A DNA stretch of 64,000 bases from Acidobacteriota bacterium. Lineage in GTDB: Bacteria > Acidobacteriota > Terriglobia > Bryobacterales > Bryobacteraceae. The translations under genes and the position numbers were made by a program. Shown here one piece after another: positions 28,101 to 36,268 of the stretch (positions within the stretch are counted from its first letter, which is position 1; each line of letters begins with the position of its first letter). The DNA is taken from assembly GCA_016185425.1 (NCBI GenBank), contig JACPNQ010000028.1:124001-188000 (forward strand), in the 5' to 3' direction. The notes beneath the pieces are model-generated. The model did not search any database, was not told where the DNA came from, and saw only the letters and a program-made list of their open reading frames with translations.

Positions 28101-28310
28101 CTGCTGGCGCGCACCGGCCTGGACGATGCGGGACGGGTGAAGGAAGCATATGAACGGGCGCTGGCGCGGCCGGCGACAGCGCGGGAGATCGACCAGGCGC
28201 TGACCTACATCGCGAAGATGCAGGAAGCGTGGAAGGGCAGCCGCGTGAGCGCGTGGCAGAGCTTTTGCAAGTCGCTGCTGGCATCGAACGAATTCATCTA
28301 CATGAACTGA
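25158..28310 (+). CDS. secreted PSD1/DUF1549/DUF1553 cytochrome-like protein
   Basis: The protein has 1050 residues with a signal peptide (MPYVLFFILAAMPLAAQ). The PSD1 heme-binding-like domain carries CLGCH (Cys36, Cys39, His40) and GPAIVPGKPAES. A DUF1549 domain (about 150-355) includes CARCHDHKFDPI, and a DUF1553 domain (about 770-1035) includes TSRVIANRLWRWHFGRG. Between them, near residues 445-580, lies a CBM6/35-like beta domain (EYRIEVAEAGDYQVDIL). Such proteins abound in Planctomycetes and Solibacter and are always paired with DUF1501 proteins, as here 7 bases downstream. They are thought to degrade complex sugars, but the biochemistry is largely unproven. Confidence 0.93.
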   Translation: MPYVLFFILAAMPLAAQEDGPAFFETRVRPLLAAQCLGCHSATSQPIMGGLRLDSREMVLKGGGRGPAIVPGKPAESLLLQAVRHTAGPLKMPPGPKMKDADVAVLTQWVQMGAPWGSMTAAAAPAQKYWAFVPPREPMMPTVRNGTWVRSPIDRFILSALEAKKLSPAKPADKRTLIRRATYDLTGLPPTTEEVKAFLEDSSPDAFTKVVDRLLASPRYGERWARHWMDVARYADSNGLDENLVYKNAFRYRDYVIAAFNKDKPFDQFLTEQIAGDLLPASDLQTSIEHWTATGFLTLGAKMLAEDDPVKMEMDIVDEQLDTTVRAFLGLTIGCARCHDHKFDPIPQADYYSMAGIFKSSKTMENFKVVAKWHEYVLAPKEDRDRLEAHEARIEAKRKEIGKITKAENEALIAAASKRVGAYLMAAARVKHDEEMRLAPVESAPGAIVRASGSFDAGNVPKALEKKKTNAPKDGKGPYFAEYRIEVAEAGDYQVDILDEEKGAGTADLWVNGVWMKRGADPVQNREASPEAGGWTVLAVVPLRKGLNTLRLEHAARFPYFDKLLVAKNTLAEYPRTLVQIASDFTVNPGFLEQVVDYLKRSDGAVASPLYAWEVYGTDAPLAAWTSPAAKLFADFKPAKAEELAMRYEELFNASTAENTDPGLKTLRELLKEKFGPFRAPGDARRYYAAAVRTQLAALEKEAKDLEAATPEFPRAMGVTEGAKIDDLPIHLRGSHWTLGDKAPRRFLKVIAGDRQPPIPSGHSGRLELAQWMTAKDHPLTSRVIANRLWRWHFGRGIVPTVDNFGRLGEKPVNQPLLDWLAVEFVRQGWSMKQMHRTMMLTSTYQMSSEFDAKSSEADPDNTLLWRMNRRRLEAEAIRDGIMSVSGGLNVQATGGSILSYKDRQYVANTSKGGNVDYERNIRAVYIPVVRSSMYDVFTAFDLPDPAVSNGDRDSTVVAPQALFMMNGTVMLRHSKQMAEGLLARTGLDDAGRVKEAYERALARPATAREIDQALTYIAKMQEAWKGSRVSAWQSFCKSLLASNEFIYMN

Positions 28311-28317
28311 GGCAGTT

Positions 28318-29736
28318 ATGAACAGGCATTGGAACTCGTATTTGAACCAGGCGCTATCGCGGCGCGATCTGCTGCGCGTTTCAAGCGCGGGGTTCGGCAG
28401 TCTGGCGCTGGCGGGACTGTTGGGCGAGCAGCAGATGCGCGCGGCGGCGGGTCCGTTGGCGGTGAGGCCGCCGCATTTTCCGGCGCGCGCGAAGCGGGTG
28501 ATCTTCCTGTTCATGCACGGCGGTCCGTCCCAGGTGGACACGTTCGACTACAAACCGCTGCTGAAGCGGGACCACGGCAAGCCGCTGCCATTCGCGCGGC
28601 CGAAGGTGGTGTCGAGCGAGACGTTCAACCTGTTGCAGTCGCCGTGGGCGTTTAAGCAATACGGGCAGAGCGGCGCGTGGGTGAGCGATCTGTTCCCGGA
28701 AATCGCGAAGATGGTGGACGACCTGTGCTTCATCAAGTCGATGCACGGGTCGAATTCGCGGCACGGTGGGGCGTTGTTGGAGCTGCATACGGGCAGCGAT
28801 ACGTTCGTGCGGCCCAGCATGGGTTCGTGGGTGACGTACGGACTGGGCAGCGAGAACTCGAACATGCCGGGGTTCATTACGATCTGTCCGACGCAGAGCC
28901 ACGGCGGCGCTAACAATTTTGGGTCGGCGTTTCTACCGGCGCCGTATGCGGGCACGGCGATCGGGTCAGTCGGTATTGCCGCGCGCGATGCGAAGATTCC
29001 GTTCATCACGAACAAGGAGACGCCGCGGGCGATACAGCGGATGGAGATCGACTACAGCCAGGAGTTGAACCGGAAGCAGTTGGAGACGACCGGTCCGGAC
29101 CGGTCGCTGGAAGGGCGGATCGAGTCGTTTGAGCTGGCGTTCCGTATGCAAGCGGAGGCGCCGGAATTGCAGGATTTGAGCGGGGAGACCGAGGCGACGA
29201 AGAAGCTGTTCGGGTTGGACAATCCGATCACCGAAGACTTCGGGCGGCAGTGTTTGATGGCGCGCCGATTCTCCGAGCGCGGTGTGCGGTTTGTGCAGGT
29301 GAGCCACACGTACAAGTGGGATCAGCACGAGCGGTTGAAGCGGGACCATGAGCAGAACGCGCGGGAAGTGGATAAGCCGATTGCCGGGTTGCTGCGCGAT
29401 TTGAAATCGCGCGGACTGCTGGAGGACACGCTGGTTCTATGGGGCGGAGAGTTCGGACGGACGCCGACTGCGCAGGGTTCGGACGGGCGCGATCACAATC
29501 CGGAAGCATTCACGATGTGGATGGCGGGCGGGGGCGTGAAGGCTGGTTTGTCGTACGGGTCAACGGATGACTACGGGTACTACTCGATGGTCGATAAGGT
29601 TCATTTCCACGATCTGCATGCGACGATTCTGCATTTGCTGGGGATGGATCATTTGAAGCTGACGTATCGATATGCGGGACGGGACTTCCGGCTGACGGAT
29701 GTGCATGGGGAGGTGGTGAAGGGGATTATGGGGTAG
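28318..29736 (+). CDS. Tat-exported DUF1501 protein
   Basis: This 472-residue protein has a twin-arginine leader (SRRDLLRVSSAGFGSLALAG). The alkaline-phosphatase/sulfatase-like DUF1501 fold follows: VIFLFMHGGPSQVDTFDYKP, then SMHGSNSRHGGALLELHTGS and LWGGEFGRTPTAQGSDGRDHNP. The Asp and His positions in these motifs resemble a metal-binding hydrolase site. Tat export implies it folds in the cytosol, perhaps with metal bound. It is the partner of the PSD1/DUF1549 protein just upstream, and the pair probably acts together outside the cytoplasm. Confidence 0.93.
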   Translation: MNRHWNSYLNQALSRRDLLRVSSAGFGSLALAGLLGEQQMRAAAGPLAVRPPHFPARAKRVIFLFMHGGPSQVDTFDYKPLLKRDHGKPLPFARPKVVSSETFNLLQSPWAFKQYGQSGAWVSDLFPEIAKMVDDLCFIKSMHGSNSRHGGALLELHTGSDTFVRPSMGSWVTYGLGSENSNMPGFITICPTQSHGGANNFGSAFLPAPYAGTAIGSVGIAARDAKIPFITNKETPRAIQRMEIDYSQELNRKQLETTGPDRSLEGRIESFELAFRMQAEAPELQDLSGETEATKKLFGLDNPITEDFGRQCLMARRFSERGVRFVQVSHTYKWDQHERLKRDHEQNAREVDKPIAGLLRDLKSRGLLEDTLVLWGGEFGRTPTAQGSDGRDHNPEAFTMWMAGGGVKAGLSYGSTDDYGYYSMVDKVHFHDLHATILHLLGMDHLKLTYRYAGRDFRLTDVHGEVVKGIMG

Positions 29737-29796
29737 CGGCCGCTTCGAGCTCGCGCGCCGCGGCACATCCATTATGCCTTCGCTCTAGAATCGGAC

Positions 29797-30249
29797 ATGC
29801 ACCTAGTTCCCCTCCTAACCCTTCGTATCAACACCCAGACCCCTATCCCCGCCGGTCCTGGCCCATTCGGCACGCGCATTGTTTCAAACGCTGTCTCCGG
29901 CACGTTTGAAGGTCCGCGTCTGCGGGGAAAGGTGCTCGAGGGCGGAGGCGATTGGGCGCTGTCGGACGGCGAGGGTGGATTGCGGTTGGATGTGCGGCTG
30001 CTGCTCGAGACCGACGACGGTGCACGGATTTATGTCCAATACACCGGCGTGCTGGTGATGAACGAGAAAACGGAACAAGCCCTCCAGGGCCACGGCGACA
30101 CGGAGTTCGCCGATACCTACTTCATGACGCAGCCGCGGTTTGAGACGGGCGACCCTCGATACCGCTGGCTGAATCGCGTAGTGGCGATCGGGGAAGGGCG
30201 CATTCCGGCCGGTGCGGTAGAGTACATCATTTATGAGGCCGTGAATTAG
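29797..30249 (+). CDS. DUF3237 family protein
   Basis: This 150-residue protein matches the DUF3237 pattern: GPFGTRIVSNAVSGTFEGPRL, then VLEGGGDWAL, a central RLDVRLLLETDDGARIYVQYTG and the end RYRWLNRVVAIGEGRI. It should be a small cytosolic beta-barrel of unknown function. There is no signal peptide. The stop overlaps the 3' end of a convergent membrane-protein gene by 4 bases. Confidence 0.88.
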   Translation: MHLVPLLTLRINTQTPIPAGPGPFGTRIVSNAVSGTFEGPRLRGKVLEGGGDWALSDGEGGLRLDVRLLLETDDGARIYVQYTGVLVMNEKTEQALQGHGDTEFADTYFMTQPRFETGDPRYRWLNRVVAIGEGRIPAGAVEYIIYEAVN

Positions 30250-30587
30250 TTGGCGCGACGTTCAGACGGCGGTTCGGCGAATTCGACCGCGTATTTCCGT
30301 TCTTTCGCGGCGCGAATAGCTTTATCGGCGGCAATCGCGACGAACGGATAGGCCAGCACCAGTGTCAGTATCGAGACACCGAGCACAGACTGTCGGGACG
30401 CTGCCCAACGCAACGCCAAAGCGCCCATTCCGGAGAGCAGCAGCAGAAAAAGCACAAGTCCGGCGCCGAGGCCGCGTCCGGCCTCCGGAGAGTCCGTTCG
30501 CTCCGTGACGATAACGAAAAATGCGTACAGAATCCCCAGGAGCCCGGCGCCCCAAACGGACCACGCAACCGGCAACATAACCTTCAT
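30246..30587 (-). CDS. small hypothetical membrane protein
   Basis: This 113-residue protein has three predicted membrane helices (about residues 7-27, 43-62 and 67-86) and a charged C-terminal tail (AAKERKYAVEFAEPPSERR). No family is recognised. It starts 40 bases after the stop of the TPR/pseudoprotease gene on the same strand and may share its transcript. Confidence 0.65.
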   Translation of the reverse strand: MKVMLPVAWSVWGAGLLGILYAFFVIVTERTDSPEAGRGLGAGLVLFLLLLSGMGALALRWAASRQSVLGVSILTLVLAYPFVAIAADKAIRAAKERKYAVEFAEPPSERRAN

Positions 30588-30627
30588 GCCTATTCAGGCG
30601 CGGAGAGCGATGGAAATCGCTCAGAAA

Positions 30628-32604
30628 CTACTGATAAAACTCTTCGACCGCGATGACGGCGGTCTGGGAGCGGAGCGTCGTCACGCCGATCAGGTTGCCG
30701 AAGCTATCGAAGAGGCCGCCGCCTGCCGTGGAGGCAGTGACAGGCGAATTGGAGACGAGCAGCTTGATGTTTCCCTGCAATTTCGCGGCTTGCAGAGTGC
30801 CTTCCCCGAGCGCGCCCGAGTGGAGCGTAAACGTCTTTTCGCCCGCGTTCAGATCCTGGGCGTAGCGCACGCCGTTGACAGGCCGCAGACGCGCGCCGCC
30901 GGCTTCCAGCACACAGAGGCCGTTGGAGCGGCGGGCCTTGATAAGGCGAACGGTGCTGGTGATCAGCTTGCCGTCCTGATAAAGACCTGTGGAACCACTG
31001 TTCTCCAGCACATCGCAGTTGGTGACGAGCAGATTGCCGGAGACGGCGACGGCAGCGCCGTGGAATTCGCTGGCTTCCGGCTTCAACTGCGATGCGTCGC
31101 CGGCCGTGACGAGCGAATAGACCGAGTTGCCGATTTCCTTCCGCAACGAGGAGTAATCCAGCGCCTTTGAGAGTGTTCCGGGCGGCAGATCCGAGATACC
31201 GTTGGACCACGATGGCCACGCCGTCCGTTGGCCAACCGATGGCGCCGGAGCGGCCGGAGGCGGTGCCGCTTCGTTAGTGGCGGACTCAGGAGCAGGCGCG
31301 GGCGCCGGGGCGGGTTGGGCCGGGGCGGGCCGGACAGCGGGTGCGGGAGCCGCGTCGAGCCGGGCGAGCTGCAGCTTCACCTGTTCGGCTTCGGGCGAGT
31401 TGGGGTCCTTCTTGAGGTAGTTCGAGAAGCTCTCCTTGGCGCCTTTGATGTCGTTTTTCTGCGCGAGAATAACGCCGAGCAACTGATCGATACGAGGCAA
31501 CTGGCCCTTGGGATCGAGCTTGCTTGCTTCGCGCGCGGACTTCTCGGCGTCGTCGATCTTACCCAGGTTCAGGTTCGACACAGCGTTGACGTAGTGCAGC
31601 AGTGGATACTCGAACGGATTGAGCTTGATGCCCTTGGCGCTTATCTCAGCCGTCTTGGCCCACTCCTTGCTTTGCGCGTGCAGGAAAGCGAGATTGACGT
31701 AAGGCTTGACGTACTTGGAATCAGCCGCGATGGAAGACTCGAAGGCCTTGCGGGCGTCGGCGGAGCGCTTCTCCATTTCATACGCGCGGCCGAGGTCATA
31801 CCATGCGATGGCATACTTCGGATACGCGGCGGTTGCCTTCTCGATTTCGGCCATCGCTTCGGAGGTCTTCTTTTTCTTGAGAAGGTCGAGGCCTTTATCG
31901 TAGCTGCGCTTGGCCTCTTTGGGCGCGAGCGCGGTGGTCATTGAAAACGTGTAGCCCTCCACGTTGGCGATGCGCCGTAGAATGATGGTGCCGATGTCGG
32001 AGTTATCCAGCGCGCGGCGGCCGGCAAGGTTAATGCTTTCACTACGGAAACCGCCCAGGTTGGCGCGGATTTCGCAGCCCATCAGGTCGCGCTCCGAAAT
32101 GCCGCGTGTGTTTCCGAGTCCGCCGAGGCCTGTGTTTCGCCCGCCGAGGCTGCCGCCCGAGCGCCCGAAAATGCCATCGTCAATGCCGTTCGATGTGGAT
32201 GCATCGGCCATGACGGCGTTATTGCGGCCGAGCTCGATGCTGAAGTGGCCTTTGGAATTCGTATAGCCTTCGGGGCGAATGACGCCGTTGCAGACGCGTT
32301 CGATCGTTACGGAATCGGGCGGCGGCGTGCCGTCCTCCATCATGACTTTGCCGGAGAGAAAGATCGGCTGATTCCTCTGCATGTCGGGGAAGCGCGAGGG
32401 ATCGTTCGGATTCTGGCCGGGCATTGTGGTACGGCCGGGACTGGTGTTGCCGATCCCTCCGATTCCGGTGTTGCCTGGGTTCGTCGCCCCGCCGGGACTT
32501 GTCGGAGTGGCGCCACCGCCGGCCGGAGCGCCGCCGGCGGGCGGGGCCTGGGCAAGTACGGAGAGTGACAGGACCGATACAAAGAGCAAAAATGAAGGTC
32601 GCAT
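30628..32604 (-). CDS. secreted TPR protein with a degenerate trypsin-like C-terminal domain
   Basis: The 658-residue protein has a signal peptide (MRPSFLLFVSVLSLSVLAQ), a Gly/Pro-rich linker, a beta domain (VTIERVCNGVIRPEGYTNSKG) and TPRs (about 220-410). A Pro/Ala-rich linker leads to a trypsin-like segment (about 490-658). In that last domain the usual catalytic His context TNCHV is TNCDV (Asp531), the Asp context is changed (SNGLCVLE) and the Ser context GNSGGPLFD is TAGGGLFD (Ala627). It should therefore be a non-catalytic, perhaps scaffolding or peptide-binding domain. It is divergent from the BamA-like operon. Confidence 0.82.
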   Translation of the reverse strand: MRPSFLLFVSVLSLSVLAQAPPAGGAPAGGGATPTSPGGATNPGNTGIGGIGNTSPGRTTMPGQNPNDPSRFPDMQRNQPIFLSGKVMMEDGTPPPDSVTIERVCNGVIRPEGYTNSKGHFSIELGRNNAVMADASTSNGIDDGIFGRSGGSLGGRNTGLGGLGNTRGISERDLMGCEIRANLGGFRSESINLAGRRALDNSDIGTIILRRIANVEGYTFSMTTALAPKEAKRSYDKGLDLLKKKKTSEAMAEIEKATAAYPKYAIAWYDLGRAYEMEKRSADARKAFESSIAADSKYVKPYVNLAFLHAQSKEWAKTAEISAKGIKLNPFEYPLLHYVNAVSNLNLGKIDDAEKSAREASKLDPKGQLPRIDQLLGVILAQKNDIKGAKESFSNYLKKDPNSPEAEQVKLQLARLDAAPAPAVRPAPAQPAPAPAPAPESATNEAAPPPAAPAPSVGQRTAWPSWSNGISDLPPGTLSKALDYSSLRKEIGNSVYSLVTAGDASQLKPEASEFHGAAVAVSGNLLVTNCDVLENSGSTGLYQDGKLITSTVRLIKARRSNGLCVLEAGGARLRPVNGVRYAQDLNAGEKTFTLHSGALGEGTLQAAKLQGNIKLLVSNSPVTASTAGGGLFDSFGNLIGVTTLRSQTAVIAVEEFYQ

Positions 32605-32723
32605 AGGCCTCCCTCCAGGATGGCCACATTATGTCACAAGGGAAGGAGCCCCCTTTGTAAACTCGGGGCAACAAGCGGCCGCGCGGGTTATCATGACTGG
32701 TGGTGGCGCTGCGCACTCGCGGG

Positions 32724-35648
32724 ATGAGAATGGTGTCGGTGCTTGTCGTTGTTTCCTGCACCGCCGTCAGCCATGGACAAGAGGCTCCTTTTGCGGGCCG
32801 GCGCATCGCGACAATCCGCTACGCGCCGGAGACGCAGCCGTACTCGCTCTCGATGATGGAGCAGATGAATCCCGTAAAGGCGGGAGACCTGTTCGACAGC
32901 CGCAAAATCAGTGCGGCGATTGAGCGGCTGTACGAAACGGGCCGTTTTTATGCGGTGGACGTGGACGCGGCGATGTCGGGCGAAGAGGTGATTCTCGAAT
33001 TCCGCACCGAACCTGCGTGGTTTGTGGGCCGTGTGGCGGTGAACGGGTCGTCCGATCCGCCGAATGACAGCCAGTTGATCGCCGCGTCCCGCCTGGAGCT
33101 GGGGCAGGACTTCGCGGAAGACTATCTGCTGGAGTCCAGCCAGCGAATCATTGAGTTGATGCGGGCCAACGGTTTCTACCGCGCGAAGGTGAATCCGAGG
33201 TTTGAGTATGAACCGTTGACGCAGCAGGTGAATCTGACGTTCGATCTGACTCGCACGAAGCGGGCGCGGTTTGCGCCGCCGATTGTTACGGGCGCGGCCG
33301 GGCGGACGGACAGCTCGATATTGCGGGCCACGCGATGGCAAAGGTTGTGGGGGCTTGCGGGGTTTAAGGAAGTTACCGAATCGCGCGTGCAGACGGGGCT
33401 GGAGCGCGTACGGTACTCGTTCCAGGCGCGCGATTTCCTGATGGCAAAGGTGGCTCTGGAGAAGCTGGAGTATATGCAGGAGGCGAACCGCGTGCGGCCG
33501 CATCTGCGGATTGACGCCGGTCCGCGGATTCAGATTCGCGCGGAAGGAGCGCGGCTGTCTCGCGGCCGGCTGCGGCAGCTTGTGCCGGTGTTCCAGGAGC
33601 ACACTGTGGATCGGGATCTGCTGGTGGAAGGCGGCCGGAACATCTCCCAGTATCTGCAAGGGCAGGGATATTTCGATGCGGCCGTGGACTTCGAGACGTC
33701 GCCCCCCTCGGCAACGGGAGAGCAGACGATCCTCTACTCGATCGACCGCGGGCCGCGATTCCGGCTGACCCACCTCGACATCCGGGGCAACGAATACTTC
33801 GACGACAAGACCGTTCGCGAGCGCATGGCGATCACCCCGAGGACAACGCTCCGCTACCGCAACGGACGGTTTAGCGAGGAGCTGCTGCGGAAAGATATCG
33901 AGGCGATCGAGTACCTGTATCGCGCGAACGGTTTTCGCGATGTGAAGGTGAACTCGCGCGTGGAGCGCAACCATCAGAGCAAGTCGGAGGAGGTGTCCCT
34001 GTACCTGACGGTGCGGGAAGGCGCGCAATGGTTCGTATCCGGCGTAGAGATCAGCGGCGTCAACCTGCGTGATTTCGAGTACTTGCGCGGCTTGCTGCAA
34101 ACGGCGGAAGGGCAGCCGTTTTCCGACACGGCCCTGGTGGCGGACCGGGAAACGATCCTGAATTTCTATTTCAACAACGGCTATCCCGATGCGAAAATGG
34201 AGCTGCGGACGGAGGCTGACGAAGCGGCGCGGCGGGTGAGTGTGAAGATCGAAGTAACCGAGGGCCGGCGAAACTTCGTGCGCCGTGTGCTGGTAGGCGG
34301 CTACAGGACCACGCGGCCCCGGCTAATCTACGACCGGATTCCGCTCGAGACCGGCGACCCGCTGTCGCAGAGCGCGATTATTGAAGCGCAGCGCCGGTTG
34401 TACGATCTGGGCATCTTCGCGAAGGTGGATATCGCGTTGCAGAATCCGCAGGGAAATGAGCGTGACAAGAACGTCCTGTACCGGTTGGAAGAAGCGAGCC
34501 GGTACAGCTACACATTTGGCTTCGGCGCGCAGTTGGCGCGGATAGGCGGCGGGCTGGGGACCTTCAACGCGCCGGCGGGTGCTCCCGGTTTTTCGCCGCG
34601 CGTCAATTTTGGCGTGAGCCGTGTGAATTTCATGGGCCTGGGCCACACAGTGAGTTTCCGCGGGCAGTTGTCGGCCTTTCAGGAACGCGCGGTGGTGAAC
34701 TACTACGCGCCGCAGTTCACGGGCAACGACCGGTTGAACTTGAGCTTCACGTCACTTTATGACAACTCGCGCGACATACGGACCTTCGAGGCGCAGCGCA
34801 TCGAGAGCAGCATTCAGCTAGGCCAGCGGCTGTCGAAAGCGAACACCTTCCAGTACCGCTTTACCTTCCGCCGTGTGCAGATCGATCAGTCGACGCTGGC
34901 GATCGACCCGGCTCTGATTCCACTGTTCTCGCAGCCCGTGCGGCTGGGGATCTTCTCCGCGTCGTTCATCCAGGACAAGCGCGACGATCCGATCGATTCC
35001 CATCGCGGCGTCTACAATACGGTGGACTTCGGTTTCGCCGCGAGCGCATTCGGTTCGCAGTCCGATTTCTTCCGGCTGCTGTACCGCAACTCGACGTATC
35101 ATCGCGTGCGGAAGGACCTGGTGCTGGCGCGAATGACAACGCTGGGCGGCATGTATAGCTTGAGTGGCCGTTCGCTGGAGCGGGATGTGCCGCTGCCGGA
35201 GCGCTACTTCTCGGGCGGTGGCGCGACGCATCGCGGCTTCCCCGACAACCAGGCTGGGCCGCGCGACCTGTCCACTGGCTTTCCGCTGGGCGGCAAGGCG
35301 CTGGTGATGAACACCCTGGAGCTGCGTCTTCCTCTGATCGGCGACACCATCGGCGGCGTGCTGTTCCACGACATGGGGAACGTCTACAAGGACCTGGACA
35401 AAATCTCCTTCCGCATGAGCCAGCGGAACGTGCAGGACTTCGATTACATGGTGCACGCAGTGGGGTTCGGCATCCGCTACCGCACGCCGGTGGGCCCTGT
35501 CCGTCTGGACGTGGCGTTTTCGCCGAACTCGCCCAAGTTCTTCGGGTTCAAAGGAACGCGCGAGGAACTGGTGCAGGGCGGCGGCAGCCGCCTGGTGCAG
35601 CGGATCAACCAGTTGCAGTTCCATTTCTCCCTGGGGCAGACATTCTAA
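32724..35648 (+). CDS. BamA/TamA-type Omp85 outer-membrane assembly protein
   Basis: The protein of about 974 residues starts with a signal peptide (MRMVSVLVVVSCTAVSHGQ). I chose the ATG at 32724 because it begins the leader, although a GTG at 32700 is in frame. Several POTRA domains follow (for example VDVDAAMSGEEVILEFRTEP and LTHLDIRGNEYFDDKTVRER). Then comes a surface-antigen barrel with YSLSGRSLERDVPLPERYFS and GGGATHRGFPDNQAGPR, a form of the conserved Omp85 loop-6 VRGF motif (here HRGF). It ends in FHFSLGQTF, with an aromatic last residue. With tamB downstream it could be a TamA or a second BamA. Confidence 0.92.
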   Translation: MRMVSVLVVVSCTAVSHGQEAPFAGRRIATIRYAPETQPYSLSMMEQMNPVKAGDLFDSRKISAAIERLYETGRFYAVDVDAAMSGEEVILEFRTEPAWFVGRVAVNGSSDPPNDSQLIAASRLELGQDFAEDYLLESSQRIIELMRANGFYRAKVNPRFEYEPLTQQVNLTFDLTRTKRARFAPPIVTGAAGRTDSSILRATRWQRLWGLAGFKEVTESRVQTGLERVRYSFQARDFLMAKVALEKLEYMQEANRVRPHLRIDAGPRIQIRAEGARLSRGRLRQLVPVFQEHTVDRDLLVEGGRNISQYLQGQGYFDAAVDFETSPPSATGEQTILYSIDRGPRFRLTHLDIRGNEYFDDKTVRERMAITPRTTLRYRNGRFSEELLRKDIEAIEYLYRANGFRDVKVNSRVERNHQSKSEEVSLYLTVREGAQWFVSGVEISGVNLRDFEYLRGLLQTAEGQPFSDTALVADRETILNFYFNNGYPDAKMELRTEADEAARRVSVKIEVTEGRRNFVRRVLVGGYRTTRPRLIYDRIPLETGDPLSQSAIIEAQRRLYDLGIFAKVDIALQNPQGNERDKNVLYRLEEASRYSYTFGFGAQLARIGGGLGTFNAPAGAPGFSPRVNFGVSRVNFMGLGHTVSFRGQLSAFQERAVVNYYAPQFTGNDRLNLSFTSLYDNSRDIRTFEAQRIESSIQLGQRLSKANTFQYRFTFRRVQIDQSTLAIDPALIPLFSQPVRLGIFSASFIQDKRDDPIDSHRGVYNTVDFGFAASAFGSQSDFFRLLYRNSTYHRVRKDLVLARMTTLGGMYSLSGRSLERDVPLPERYFSGGGATHRGFPDNQAGPRDLSTGFPLGGKALVMNTLELRLPLIGDTIGGVLFHDMGNVYKDLDKISFRMSQRNVQDFDYMVHAVGFGIRYRTPVGPVRLDVAFSPNSPKFFGFKGTREELVQGGGSRLVQRINQLQFHFSLGQTF

Positions 35649-36268
35649 TGCGCACCCTGCTCCTGCTCCTCACCGCGTTTTCCGCTTCGGCGGTGATTGT
35701 GGACGGCATTGTGGCAACGGTGGGGCGCGCGGTGATTACCGACAGCATGGTCCGCCGTTCGCTGCGCACGGCGGCGCTACTCGCACGGGAGCCGCTCCAG
35801 GAAACGGAAGCGAATTGGGAGGTGAATCGGAACCGGCTGATTGAGCAGGCGCTGCTGAAGGAGGAGATTCGAATCAGCCGTTATCCGCAGGCGCAACCGG
35901 ATGAGATCAAGGTCTCGCTGGACCAGATCAGGAAACAGTTCGGCGGGCCTGGCCCCTTTGCCGCGAAGCTGACCGAATACAAATTGACGGAGGCGGATGT
36001 TGCGGAGAATGTCGCGTGGCAGATCACGTTCGCGCGTTTCATTACCTATCGTTTCCGGCCAGCCGTGCAGGTGACCGACGCGGCCTTGCGCGCCTTCTAT
36101 GCGACGTGGAAGCCCGCCGGGCCGAAGCCGGCGTTCGAAGAGGCGCGTGAGCTGATCGAGTCGGAATATATCGCCGGGGAGTCTTCCCGCTATCTCGACC
36201 GCTGGCTGCGCGAAGTGCGGCAACAGACCCGTATTGAAACGTTGCAGCCGAAGGGCGCGAAGCCATGA
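35648..36268 (+). CDS. SurA-N-like periplasmic chaperone without PPIase domain
   Basis: This 206-residue protein has a signal peptide (MRTLLLLLTAFSASA) followed by VDGIVATVGRAVITDSMVRR, the classic opening of SurA/trigger-factor-like chaperone domains. It continues with helices (NRNRLIEQALLKEEI) and ends after a short C-terminal helix. The parvulin (rotamase) domains of SurA are absent, and the length is about half that of SurA. The ATG overlaps the BamA stop by 1 base and its stop overlaps tamB by 4, so it is co-translated with both and probably escorts outer-membrane clients. Confidence 0.85.
   Translation: MRTLLLLLTAFSASAVIVDGIVATVGRAVITDSMVRRSLRTAALLAREPLQETEANWEVNRNRLIEQALLKEEIRISRYPQAQPDEIKVSLDQIRKQFGGPGPFAAKLTEYKLTEADVAENVAWQITFARFITYRFRPAVQVTDAALRAFYATWKPAGPKPAFEEARELIESEYIAGESSRYLDRWLREVRQQTRIETLQPKGAKP

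Noticed and set aside
28381..28902. minus-strand open frame inside the DUF1501 gene
   Set aside because: It is an Arg/His-rich shadow of a gene with strong Tat and DUF1501 motifs.
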